DNA of 14,016 nucleotides from Candidatus Omnitrophota bacterium (GTDB lineage Bacteria > Omnitrophota > Koll11 > Gygaellales > Profunditerraquicolaceae), in NCBI GenBank assembly GCA_028719045.1, contig JAQULD010000033.1, positions 1 through 14,016 on the forward strand, in the 5' to 3' direction. How positions within the stretch are numbered: position 1 is the first letter of the stretch; each line of letters starts with the position of its first letter. The notes under the pieces were generated by a model. That model did no database searches and was not told the DNA's origin. It saw nothing but the letters and a program-made list of their open reading frames with translations. Shown one piece after another: positions 5,923 to 13,354 of this stretch. The position numbers and the translations under genes are program-made.

Positions 5923-6360
5923 ATGTTCTACGGCGAATTCAGCCATTCCATAGACCGTAAGGGCCGCCTCATTTTGCCTTCCAAATTCCGGGAGGTAGCG
6001 AAGGCTAATTTTATCGAAAAATTCTTTGTCACCCGCGGCCTGGATAAGTGCCTTTTTATGTTCTCGGAAGAGGAGTGGCGGGCGCAGGAGCAGAAATTCA
6101 AGGCGGTTTCATTTACCAAACAGGAATCCAGGGTATTTAACCGCCTTTATTTTTCCGGGGCTGTGGAAATTTTCCCGGACAGGCAGGGAAGGATATTGCT
6201 TGCCCAGTATTTGAAAGATTACGCCGAGATAAGAAAAGACGTGATGGTCGTCGGCATATCCAACAGGATAGAGATCTGGGCAAAGGATAAATGGGAAGAA
6301 TTTTACGGAAACTGGCGGCAGTCTTTTGAACAGATCGCCGAGAAATTAATAGAAGCTTAA
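5923..6360 (+). CDS. mraZ: Transcriptional regulator MraZ
   Basis: MraZ is a DNA-binding protein with two AbrB-like half-domains that forms ring-shaped oligomers and represses its own dcw operon. The 145-residue product starts MFYGEFSHSIDRKGR and has DRKGRLILPSKFRE (11-24) in the first repeat and DRQGRILLAQYL (86-97) in the second. These are the paired D-R-x-GR DNA-contact motifs of the family. RIEIWAKDKW (115-124) near the end is also typical. The length is normal. Promoter, three direct MraZ boxes and Shine-Dalgarno sequence lie directly upstream. The stop TAA is immediately followed by the GTG start of rsmH. Confidence 0.97.
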   Translation: MFYGEFSHSIDRKGRLILPSKFREVAKANFIEKFFVTRGLDKCLFMFSEEEWRAQEQKFKAVSFTKQESRVFNRLYFSGAVEIFPDRQGRILLAQYLKDYAEIRKDVMVVGISNRIEIWAKDKWEEFYGNWRQSFEQIAEKLIEA

Positions 6361-7254
6361 GTGGAACAGAAATATCATACTCCGGTAATGTTGAAGGAGA
6401 CTTTAGATTATTTAAACCTTGGGCCCGGCAAGATCATAGTGGACGCGACTATCGGCACAGGCGGACACAGCAGGGCGATCATGGAACGTATTTTACCGGG
6501 CGGCAGGCTTATCGGGATAGACCGCGACCAGGAGTCGCTGGATGTCGCCCGCAGCAGGCTGTCTGATTTCGCGGGCCATTGCGATTTTGTTTACGGTAAT
6601 TTCGCGGAGCTGGACAAGATCCTTTCGTCCCTGGGCGTCAAGAAGATCGACGGTATTGTTTTCGACCTGGGAATTTCTTCGTTCCAGATGGGTAATCCCG
6701 AGCGCGGCTTCAGTTTTCAATATGAAGGCCCGCTCGATATGCGTATGGACAGGAACAGCTATATTTCCGCCTACGACCTGGTGAACAACCTTAATGAAGA
6801 AGAGATCTCGACTTTGCTCTGGACGTACGGCCAGGAAAGATGGCACAACCGTATCGCGCGTTATCTGGTCCACGAAAGGGAAAAGCACCCTATAGCTACG
6901 ACCTCGGAATTGGCTGATATTATTGTAAAGGCGATACCTTATAGGTACAGAGGCCACCGTATCCATCCGGCGACCAGGACTTTTCAGGCGGTGCGTATCG
7001 CGGTAAACCGGGAATTAGAGGCGTTGGAGGCGTCGGTTGAGAACGCCGTGGGTTTCCTTAATGAAACCGGCAGGATCTGCGTTATATCTTTTCACTCGCT
7101 TGAAGACCGCGCGATCAAGTTGACTTTCCGCAGGCTTCGCGCAGCGGGGGCAGTGGAGATAATAACGCCTAAGCCGCTTACGCCGGGGGCGGAGGAAACA
7201 GGGGCGAACCCTTCGAGCCGAAGCGCGAAGTTCCGGGTGGCAGAGAAGCAATAA
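6361..7254 (+). CDS. rsmH: 16S rRNA (cytosine-1402-N4)-methyltransferase RsmH
   Basis: RsmH (formerly MraW) methylates N4 of C1402 in the 16S rRNA decoding centre using S-adenosylmethionine. The 297-residue protein carries the SAM-binding DATIGTGGHS (28-37), IDRD (53-56), FDLGISSFQ (101-109), GPLDMRMD (123-130), HPATRTFQAVRI (202-213) and ISFHSLEDR (242-250), plus the family end NPSSRSAKFRVAEK. The start is GTG at 6361, directly after the mraZ stop. It gives the usual N-terminus (a short lead, then HTPVMLKETLDYL), while the next ATG at 6388 would cut this conserved part off. The Shine-Dalgarno sequence is weak (AGAAG), which suggests coupling to mraZ translation. Confidence 0.97.
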   Translation: MEQKYHTPVMLKETLDYLNLGPGKIIVDATIGTGGHSRAIMERILPGGRLIGIDRDQESLDVARSRLSDFAGHCDFVYGNFAELDKILSSLGVKKIDGIVFDLGISSFQMGNPERGFSFQYEGPLDMRMDRNSYISAYDLVNNLNEEEISTLLWTYGQERWHNRIARYLVHEREKHPIATTSELADIIVKAIPYRYRGHRIHPATRTFQAVRIAVNRELEALEASVENAVGFLNETGRICVISFHSLEDRAIKLTFRRLRAAGAVEIITPKPLTPGAEETGANPSSRSAKFRVAEKQ

Positions 7255-7274
7255 GCGCAAAACTGTTTATCGAT

Positions 7275-7655
7275 ATGAGAATGTCAAAATTCTTATTAGC
7301 GTCCGGAGTGGTCACCTTTTTATGCCTTCTCTATGTCTGGCAGCAGACCGAGATCCTGCGCCTTGCCTATGTAGGGCAGAAGGACGTTTCCACGTTCCAG
7401 GATTTGCTTGATAAGAATTCCGCTTTAAGATATAATCTAAAACGCAATACTTCTTTGACGCATCTCGGCAATAAGGTTTCCGAAACTCAGGATTTCCAGA
7501 TGCCGGAAACTTACTGCCTCGTTAAATTGAATTCCCCTGAAGAAAATTTAAAGACATCGAATTTTAATTTTACCAGAAAAGAGAATTTGCTGGCCCGTTT
7601 ATTTTCCATCAAGAGGCAGGCAGAGGCGCAGACTATCGCTCCTTCGCATCGATAA
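7275..7655 (+). CDS. ftsL: Divergent FtsL-like cell division protein
   Basis: This 126-residue protein sits between rsmH and ftsI, the standard place of ftsL. It has the FtsL plan: a very short cytoplasmic N-terminus (about four residues), one membrane segment (about 5-22, ending in YVW), then a periplasmic helix rich in leucine, glutamine and charged residues (about 23-70). LTHLGNKV (61-68) resembles the region where FtsL proteins have a short SP-x-R-[IL]-E-like motif. The rest, about 55 residues, is low in hydrophobics and probably disordered. FtsL joins FtsB and FtsQ and activates FtsW-FtsI at the septum. No clear Shine-Dalgarno sequence precedes the ATG at 7275; ATG 7281 is an alternative. 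Similarity is by layout and context, not strong sequence identity. Confidence 0.65.
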   Translation: MRMSKFLLASGVVTFLCLLYVWQQTEILRLAYVGQKDVSTFQDLLDKNSALRYNLKRNTSLTHLGNKVSETQDFQMPETYCLVKLNSPEENLKTSNFNFTRKENLLARLFSIKRQAEAQTIAPSHR

Positions 7656-7714
7656 TGATTTTTTAGAAGAAAACAGATTAATATACGCCGGGCAAAAACC
7701 GTTTATTTAAACTG

Positions 7715-7726
7715 ACAAATATTTGT
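7715..7726. repeat. Perfect 12-bp palindrome across the ftsI start codon
   Basis: ACAAATATTTGT is its own reverse complement and covers the first two bases of the proposed GTG start (7725-7727). It lies at the end of a 69-base gap between ftsL and ftsI that has no convincing promoter or Shine-Dalgarno sequence. It might be a protein site or chance in AT-rich DNA. Confidence 0.4.
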
Positions 7727-9449
7727 GTATACCGTAAACTATCGCCGTAGAGCAAAGGCGGTATTTTTAGTCTTTCTGCTATTCCTTCTATCCTGCGTAC
7801 TGCGCCTTTTTTATATCCAGTTCTTCCGTTCCTCATACCTTGCCGATATAGCTAAAAAACAACAGAACCTCTTTGTGGAATTGGAGCCCCGCCGGGGGAA
7901 TATTTACGACAGGAACCTTAAGCCGCAGGCGGTTAATCTCGCTTTGGATTCGATTTATACCTGTCCTACAGACCTCGATCAGAAAATCCGGGATAGGATG
8001 CTAAAGGAGCTTGTTCCGATCCTGGGAGTGGATTATGAAAATCTGGGAGAAAAACTTTCGCGCAAAAAATCTTTTGTGTGGCTGGCCCGCAAGATCACCC
8101 CGCAGCAAAGCGAAGATATCAGGAAATTGAAGATCAAAGAGATAGGTTTTATCAAAGAAAGCAAACGTTGTTATCCGAACGCTTATCTGGCAAGCCACAT
8201 AATCGGTTTTTCCGGACTGGATAATACGGGCTTAGACGGCATAGAGCTTTGTTTCGATAAATACCTGAAAGGCAAGCCCGGCTGGTCCATGGTTTTAAGG
8301 GATGCCCGCCAGAAAAAGCTCGACCTTTCAGACAGGATGGCGGCGCCATTGGACGGCTGCGACCTGGTGCTTACGATCGACGAGGTGATCCAGTATATAG
8401 CCGAAAGGGAACTCGATAAGGCGTTTAAGATGTACCACGCAAAAGGGGCGAGCATCATCGTGATGAACCCTTACAACGGGCAGATCCTCGCTTTTGCCAA
8501 CAGGCCGACCTTTGATCTAAACGTTTATCCTAAGACGGATAAAGACACGCGCAGGAACCGCGCTATCTGCGATATGTTCGAGCCGGGTTCTGTTTTTAAA
8601 ATAGTCACGGCATCGGCCGCGCTCGAAGAAAAGAAAGTCAATGAACAGGACAGGTTCTATTGCGAGAACGGGGCGTACCGCGTGGCCAATCACGTGCTGC
8701 ATGACCATGAGCCGTTAGGGTGGCTTACCTTTAAACAGGTTATAGAACAGTCCAGTAATATCGGCACCACGAAAGTAGCGCAAAAAATAGGGGCCGATAC
8801 CGTTTACCATTACGCGAAGTTATTCGGCTTCGGCGGAAAATTGGGCTTTGATATGCCAGGTGAAATTTCAGGCACCATTAAAGAGCCGCGTTTCTGGTCG
8901 GCGACTTCCATCGGGGCTGTGCCTATCGGGCAGGAAGTCGGCGTCACTGTCCTTCAGCTGGCTTGCGCTATTTCCGCGATCGCCAACGGCGGCCAGCTGG
9001 TAAGGCCTTATATAGTCAAAGAGATCCGCGATAAGCACGGCGAGAGTATCCAAAAGTTTTCCCCGGTTTTATTGCGCCAGGTAATGTCTCCCGCTACTTC
9101 GGAAAGGGTCAGAAAAATACTTACCGGAGTCGTTGAGGAAGGCACGGGTAAACTGGCTAAAGTACCGGGCTTTAGCGCAGGGGGAAAGACCGGAACGGCC
9201 CAGAAATTGGAGCCGAACGGCTCGTATTCCCACAATAAATTCGTCGCTTCTTTTATCGGGTTTGCCCCGGCGGAGGAGCCGGAAGTGGTGATAGCGGTTG
9301 TCGTGGATGACCCGCACCCGTATTATTACGGAGGAGTGGTTTCAGCCCCGGTATTTAAAAATGTGGCCTCGGATGTTTTGAGGTATCTTAAAGCAACCCA
9401 GTCTGTAGATAAGGTTGTAGCTTTCAATGGAACTGAAAAAAATAATTAA
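7725..9449 (+). CDS. ftsI: Peptidoglycan D,D-transpeptidase FtsI (class B penicillin-binding protein)
   Basis: FtsI (PBP3) cross-links septal peptidoglycan. The 574-residue protein has a basic N-terminus, one membrane anchor (about 11-30), a dimerisation domain starting EPRRGNIYDRN (54-64), and a transpeptidase domain with all active-site motifs: nucleophile Ser289 and Lys292 (GSVFK), SSN (343-345) and KTG (488-490, GGKTGTAQ). It ends without PASTA domains. The start is GTG at 7725: the in-frame stop at 7713-7715 leaves no upstream option, and a later start would remove the basic end or anchor. No Shine-Dalgarno sequence is visible. Its last 23 bases overlap murE. Position after ftsL, and murE next, support FtsI over another class B PBP. 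Confidence 0.95.
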   Translation: MYTVNYRRRAKAVFLVFLLFLLSCVLRLFYIQFFRSSYLADIAKKQQNLFVELEPRRGNIYDRNLKPQAVNLALDSIYTCPTDLDQKIRDRMLKELVPILGVDYENLGEKLSRKKSFVWLARKITPQQSEDIRKLKIKEIGFIKESKRCYPNAYLASHIIGFSGLDNTGLDGIELCFDKYLKGKPGWSMVLRDARQKKLDLSDRMAAPLDGCDLVLTIDEVIQYIAERELDKAFKMYHAKGASIIVMNPYNGQILAFANRPTFDLNVYPKTDKDTRRNRAICDMFEPGSVFKIVTASAALEEKKVNEQDRFYCENGAYRVANHVLHDHEPLGWLTFKQVIEQSSNIGTTKVAQKIGADTVYHYAKLFGFGGKLGFDMPGEISGTIKEPRFWSATSIGAVPIGQEVGVTVLQLACAISAIANGGQLVRPYIVKEIRDKHGESIQKFSPVLLRQVMSPATSERVRKILTGVVEEGTGKLAKVPGFSAGGKTGTAQKLEPNGSYSHNKFVASFIGFAPAEEPEVVIAVVVDDPHPYYYGGVVSAPVFKNVASDVLRYLKATQSVDKVVAFNGTEKNN

Positions 9450-10905
9450 AATTTTAGCCGAGGGTGAGCGAAAATTTCCTTTAGCGCTTAAGGATCTTAA
9501 TTTTATTATTAAAGGGATAAGCAGCAATTCGAAACTGGTAAAGAAAGACTATGTGTTCCTGGCTATAAAAGGCACCCACCTGGACGGCAATAAATTTATT
9601 CCGGAAGCGGTAAAAAACGGCGCCAAAGCGGTAATAGTCATGAGCCCGAAGTTTAGGCTCTGGAAAGAAGGGAAAGTCTTGTTTATCGGAGTCAAAGACA
9701 CCCGCAAGGCGACCGCCGCACTTTCTGCCGCCTATTACGGCATGCCTTCTTCAAAGATCAAGGTAGTCGGTATCACGGGCACAAACGGAAAGACCACGGT
9801 CTCTTACCTGATCGAGGCTATCCTGAAGGAAGCGGGGCTTCCCTGCGCGGTGATAGGCACGGTCAACTACCGTTTCAAGAATAAGATTGTTCCTTCTAAA
9901 AATACGACGCCCGGTCCGGTTGAATTGCAGGCCCTGCTTTCCGGAATGCTTAAAGACGGGGCCCGTTACGCGGCGATGGAAGTTTCTTCCCACGCGCTGG
10001 ATCAAGGCAGGACAGACGGCATAGGTTTCCATTCGGCGATATTCACTAATTTGACCCAGGACCATCTTGATTACCACCGCACGCTGGATATTTATTTCCA
10101 GGCCAAGGCCGGGCTTTTTAAGGGCTTAAAACCTTCTGCTTTCGCGGTGATCAACAATGACGATGCCTACGCCGGAAAATTAAAGAGGCTAACTCCGGCG
10201 CGGATCGTTACTTACGGCATAGAGAATAAAGCGGAATTTTCGGCAAGGGACATAAAAATGGATGTTTCCGAGACGCGTTTTGTCCTGGTTTGCCCCGGGG
10301 AGCGCAGGAGCCTGAAAGTGAAGCTCATCGGCAGGCACAATGTTTATAATATCCTGGCGGCGGTTGCCTGGGCAAGAAAAGAAGGGATAGCTTTCAAAGT
10401 CATTCAGGCCGCGGTGGAGAAGTTTCACTCCGTACCTGGGCGGCTTCAGAAGATAAATTTTAAGGGGGATTTTTCCGTTTTCGTGGATTACGCGCATACG
10501 GAAGACGCGCTGAAAAATGTCTTGCAGTCTTTAAAGAAAGTCTCCGGCAATAAGATCATTGTGGTGTTCGGGTGCGGGGGCGAGCGCGATAAGACCAAAA
10601 GGCCGCTTATGGGCAAGGTGGTCTCGGAATTGGCGGATTACGCCGTGATCACTAACGATAACCCCAGGTCCGAGGACCCGGCGGATATAATAGAAGATAT
10701 TAAAAGAGGCATTATCAGGCGCAATTATGACGTCATCACGGACAGGCGCAAGGCCATAGAAGAGGCTTTAAAACGCGCCGGTTCCGGAGATATTGTTTTG
10801 GTAGCGGGCAAGGGCCATGAGAATTACCAGATACTAAACGATAAAACTTTGCATTTCGACGATCGGGAGGCTGTCAGAGAATGTTTGAAAAAAATGAATT
10901 ATTGA
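9427..10905 (+). CDS. murE: UDP-MurNAc-tripeptide synthetase MurE (meso-diaminopimelate-adding)
   Basis: MurE adds the third stem-peptide residue to UDP-MurNAc-L-Ala-D-Glu in the cytoplasm, using ATP. The 492-residue protein has an N-terminal UDP-substrate domain, the ATP loop GITGTNGKTT (115-124), NTTPGP (159-164), EVSSHALDQGR (185-195), NLTQDHLDYH (208-217), the likely carbamylated Lys227 (YFQAKAGLF) and a C-terminal ligase domain with VDYAHTEDAL (353-362). DNPRSEDP (411-418) contains the DNPR motif that selects meso-diaminopimelate instead of lysine, so the wall is probably of the mDAP type. The ATG lies inside the end of ftsI, and the gene's own end overlaps murF by 25 bases. AAGGT at 9411-9415 is a distant Shine-Dalgarno candidate. 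Confidence 0.97.
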   Translation: MELKKIIKILAEGERKFPLALKDLNFIIKGISSNSKLVKKDYVFLAIKGTHLDGNKFIPEAVKNGAKAVIVMSPKFRLWKEGKVLFIGVKDTRKATAALSAAYYGMPSSKIKVVGITGTNGKTTVSYLIEAILKEAGLPCAVIGTVNYRFKNKIVPSKNTTPGPVELQALLSGMLKDGARYAAMEVSSHALDQGRTDGIGFHSAIFTNLTQDHLDYHRTLDIYFQAKAGLFKGLKPSAFAVINNDDAYAGKLKRLTPARIVTYGIENKAEFSARDIKMDVSETRFVLVCPGERRSLKVKLIGRHNVYNILAAVAWARKEGIAFKVIQAAVEKFHSVPGRLQKINFKGDFSVFVDYAHTEDALKNVLQSLKKVSGNKIIVVFGCGGERDKTKRPLMGKVVSELADYAVITNDNPRSEDPADIIEDIKRGIIRRNYDVITDRRKAIEEALKRAGSGDIVLVAGKGHENYQILNDKTLHFDDREAVRECLKKMNY

Positions 10906-12260
10906 AAGCTGCTCATGGCAAAATAATCTATCCCGGAAGGCAGGCGGGTATCAAGGCCATATCCACGGATTCACGCACCATTAAGCCCGGAGAGGCGTTT
11001 GCCGCGATACGCGGAGATAATTTTAACGGCCACGATTTTATCCCTCAGGCGGTAAAAAACGGGGCTTCCTGCCTGATAATAGAATCCGCGTTCAAAGGAA
11101 AACTGGCGGCTGTTAAAGGGCTTAAGGAAAAAAATGTGGCGGTTTTGGAAGTGAAGGATACGATAAAAGCGCTGGGAGCGATCGCCAATTATCAAAGAAA
11201 TAAATTCTCAATTCCCATGGTCGGGGTGACCGGCAGCAACGGAAAGACGACCTGTAAAGATATGATCGCCTGGCTTTTGTCCGCCAGGTACAATGTGCTT
11301 AAAAACGAGGGCACAAAAAACAATCATATCGGCCTGCCGATGGCGCTTTTGGGGCTGGATTCAAGACATGAGATAGCGGTTTTGGAAATAGGCACAAATC
11401 ATTTCAAAGAGGTGTCATGCCTTACCGAAATTTGCCGTCCCAATATCGGAGTGATCACCAATATCGGGCCTTCGCACCTGGAGCATTTCAAGGACCTGAA
11501 CGGCGTATTGAAAGAAAAATATTCGCTGCTCGAAGACCTGGCTTCCCCGGGCATCGGGCTCCTTAATTCCGATGACCCGTTGTTAAGGAAAAAAATAAAC
11601 CGGAACACGAAAAAGCCTTTTGTCTTAAGTTTCGGCGCCAACGGCGAAAGCGACTTCCGCGCTTCCCGTATAGAGCATAACGGCGATGCGGTGAATTTTC
11701 TTATAAATAAAAAATATAAATTTACATTAAGGACATTAGGATACTATAATGTATATAACGCGCTGGCGGCTGTGGCGGTAGGCCGGATATTCGGCATGGG
11801 ATATAAAGAAATAGCCTTGAGGCTGTCAACATTTAGTTTCCCCCAGGGCAGGCTGCAGTTTAAAATAATCGAGCGCATAAAATTCATCGATGACACTTAC
11901 AATTCCAACCCATTGTCTTTAAAGCAGGCTTTATCCGCCCTGGACAAGTGCGGCGCCGAGGGACGGAAAATATTCGTCATGGGCGATATGCTTGAGCTGG
12001 GAAAGCAAAAAGAGGGCTATCACGGCTGCGCGGGAAAAGAAGCGTCCAAAGTCTGCGATGTGCTTATCACGGTGGGCAAACTTTCCCGCCTGGCGGCTGA
12101 GTCCGCTAAAGCAAACGGTTTTGATGTGAACAAAATATTTGCCTGCGATTCCACGCAGGAGGCCAAAGAAATCTTATTTAACGCGGTTTCGCCTAAAGAA
12201 GAAGACGTTATTCTGGTAAAAGGGTCTCGCTCCATGAGGATGGAAGAGATACTGAAATAG
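10881..12260 (+). CDS. murF: UDP-MurNAc-tripeptide D-alanyl-D-alanine ligase MurF
   Basis: MurF joins D-Ala-D-Ala to the UDP-MurNAc-tripeptide made by MurE, completing the cytoplasmic pentapeptide precursor. The 459-residue protein shows the Mur ligase plan: an N-terminal domain with STDSRTIKPGEAF (28-40), the ATP loop GVTGSNGKTT (115-124), KNNHIGLP (146-153), LEIGTNH (168-174), ITNIGPSHLEHF (192-203), a likely carbamylated Lys213 (KEKYSLLE), and DDTYNSNP (337-344) in the C-terminal domain. The KNNHIGLP and IGTNH motifs separate MurF from MurE. GGGAGG (10865-10870) lies ten bases before the ATG, inside murE. The stop is one base before mraY. Confidence 0.97.
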   Translation: MFEKNELLKAAHGKIIYPGRQAGIKAISTDSRTIKPGEAFAAIRGDNFNGHDFIPQAVKNGASCLIIESAFKGKLAAVKGLKEKNVAVLEVKDTIKALGAIANYQRNKFSIPMVGVTGSNGKTTCKDMIAWLLSARYNVLKNEGTKNNHIGLPMALLGLDSRHEIAVLEIGTNHFKEVSCLTEICRPNIGVITNIGPSHLEHFKDLNGVLKEKYSLLEDLASPGIGLLNSDDPLLRKKINRNTKKPFVLSFGANGESDFRASRIEHNGDAVNFLINKKYKFTLRTLGYYNVYNALAAVAVGRIFGMGYKEIALRLSTFSFPQGRLQFKIIERIKFIDDTYNSNPLSLKQALSALDKCGAEGRKIFVMGDMLELGKQKEGYHGCAGKEASKVCDVLITVGKLSRLAAESAKANGFDVNKIFACDSTQEAKEILFNAVSPKEEDVILVKGSRSMRMEEILK

Positions 12261-12261
12261 A

Positions 12262-13350
12262 ATGCTTTATTACTTACTTTATCCGCTTCACGACTCCGTA
12301 TCATTTTTTAATATCTTCCGTTATATCACTTTCCGCGCCAGCATGGCGACCATTACGGCTTTCGTGATGAGCCTTTTGATCGGTCCGGTGATGATAAAGA
12401 CGCTCAGGGAACTCTCTATCGGCCAGAATATAAGGAAAGAAGAAAGCGCCAAGCTTTACGACCTGCACAGCAAGAAGCAGGGGACGCCAACCATGGGCGG
12501 CATATTGATACTCCTGGCGGTATTCTCCTCCATGCTGCTTTGGGCGGATATAATGAATAGGTATGTTTTGCTCGCGCTATTCAGCACCTTGTGGCTGGGC
12601 GTTACCGGGTTCATAGATGATTATTTAAAGCAGATCAAAAAGTGTTCAAAAGGGCTGACCGCCACCTCCAAATTTACCAGCCAGATAATCCTCGGCCTTA
12701 TACTCGGGGTCATTTTATACCTTACTCCGGAGAACAGCACTAAGTTAGACGTGCCTTTCCTTAAAGGCGTTGCGGTGGACCTGGGCATATTTTATATATT
12801 GTTTGTGATTATAGTTATTTCCGGTTCTTCCAACGCCGTAAATCTTACGGACGGGCTGGATGGATTGGCAACGGGCACGGTCATCATGGCGGCCCTCGCT
12901 TTCTGCATCTTAAGCTATGTTACCGGGAATATAAAAATGAGCGAGTACCTGCTTGTTCCTTATATTAAAGGAAGCGGGGAGCTGACCGTTTTTTGCGCCA
13001 GCATTCTCGGGGCGGGCCTCGGTTTCCTGTGGTTCAATTGCCACCCTGCCGCTATCTTTATGGGCGATGTGGGGTCTCTGGCCCTCGGTGGGGCATTAGG
13101 GACGGTCGCGTTGCTGATAAAAAAAGAACTGCTGCTTGTGGTGGTGGGCGGGATATTCGTTATCGAGTGCTTATCCGTTATTTTACAGGTAGCGTCTTTC
13201 CGCCTGACAAAGAAACGCATATTCAAGATCGCTCCCTTGCATCATCATTTCCAATTCCTCGGCTGGCAGGAGAACCAGGTGATCGTAAGGTTCTGGATCG
13301 TCGCCAGCCTCCTGGCGCTTCTTACGCTGGTTACTTTAAAGATCAGATAA
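12262..13350 (+). CDS. mraY: Phospho-MurNAc-pentapeptide transferase MraY
   Basis: MraY transfers phospho-MurNAc-pentapeptide to undecaprenyl phosphate, making lipid I on the inner face of the cytoplasmic membrane. The 362-residue product has about ten hydrophobic segments and the family motifs: DLHSKKQGTPTMGG (67-80), GFIDDYLK (116-123, Asp119 and Asp120), NLTDGLDGLATG (194-205, Asp197), FMGDVGSLALGG (266-277, Asp269) and PLHHHFQ (325-331). Length and N-terminus (MLYYLLYPL, then a conserved FRYITFRA) are typical, so the ATG one base after the murF stop is sound. No strong Shine-Dalgarno sequence is close, so translation is probably coupled to murF. Confidence 0.97.
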   Translation: MLYYLLYPLHDSVSFFNIFRYITFRASMATITAFVMSLLIGPVMIKTLRELSIGQNIRKEESAKLYDLHSKKQGTPTMGGILILLAVFSSMLLWADIMNRYVLLALFSTLWLGVTGFIDDYLKQIKKCSKGLTATSKFTSQIILGLILGVILYLTPENSTKLDVPFLKGVAVDLGIFYILFVIIVISGSSNAVNLTDGLDGLATGTVIMAALAFCILSYVTGNIKMSEYLLVPYIKGSGELTVFCASILGAGLGFLWFNCHPAAIFMGDVGSLALGGALGTVALLIKKELLLVVVGGIFVIECLSVILQVASFRLTKKRIFKIAPLHHHFQFLGWQENQVIVRFWIVASLLALLTLVTLKIR

Positions 13351-13354
13351 CCAT

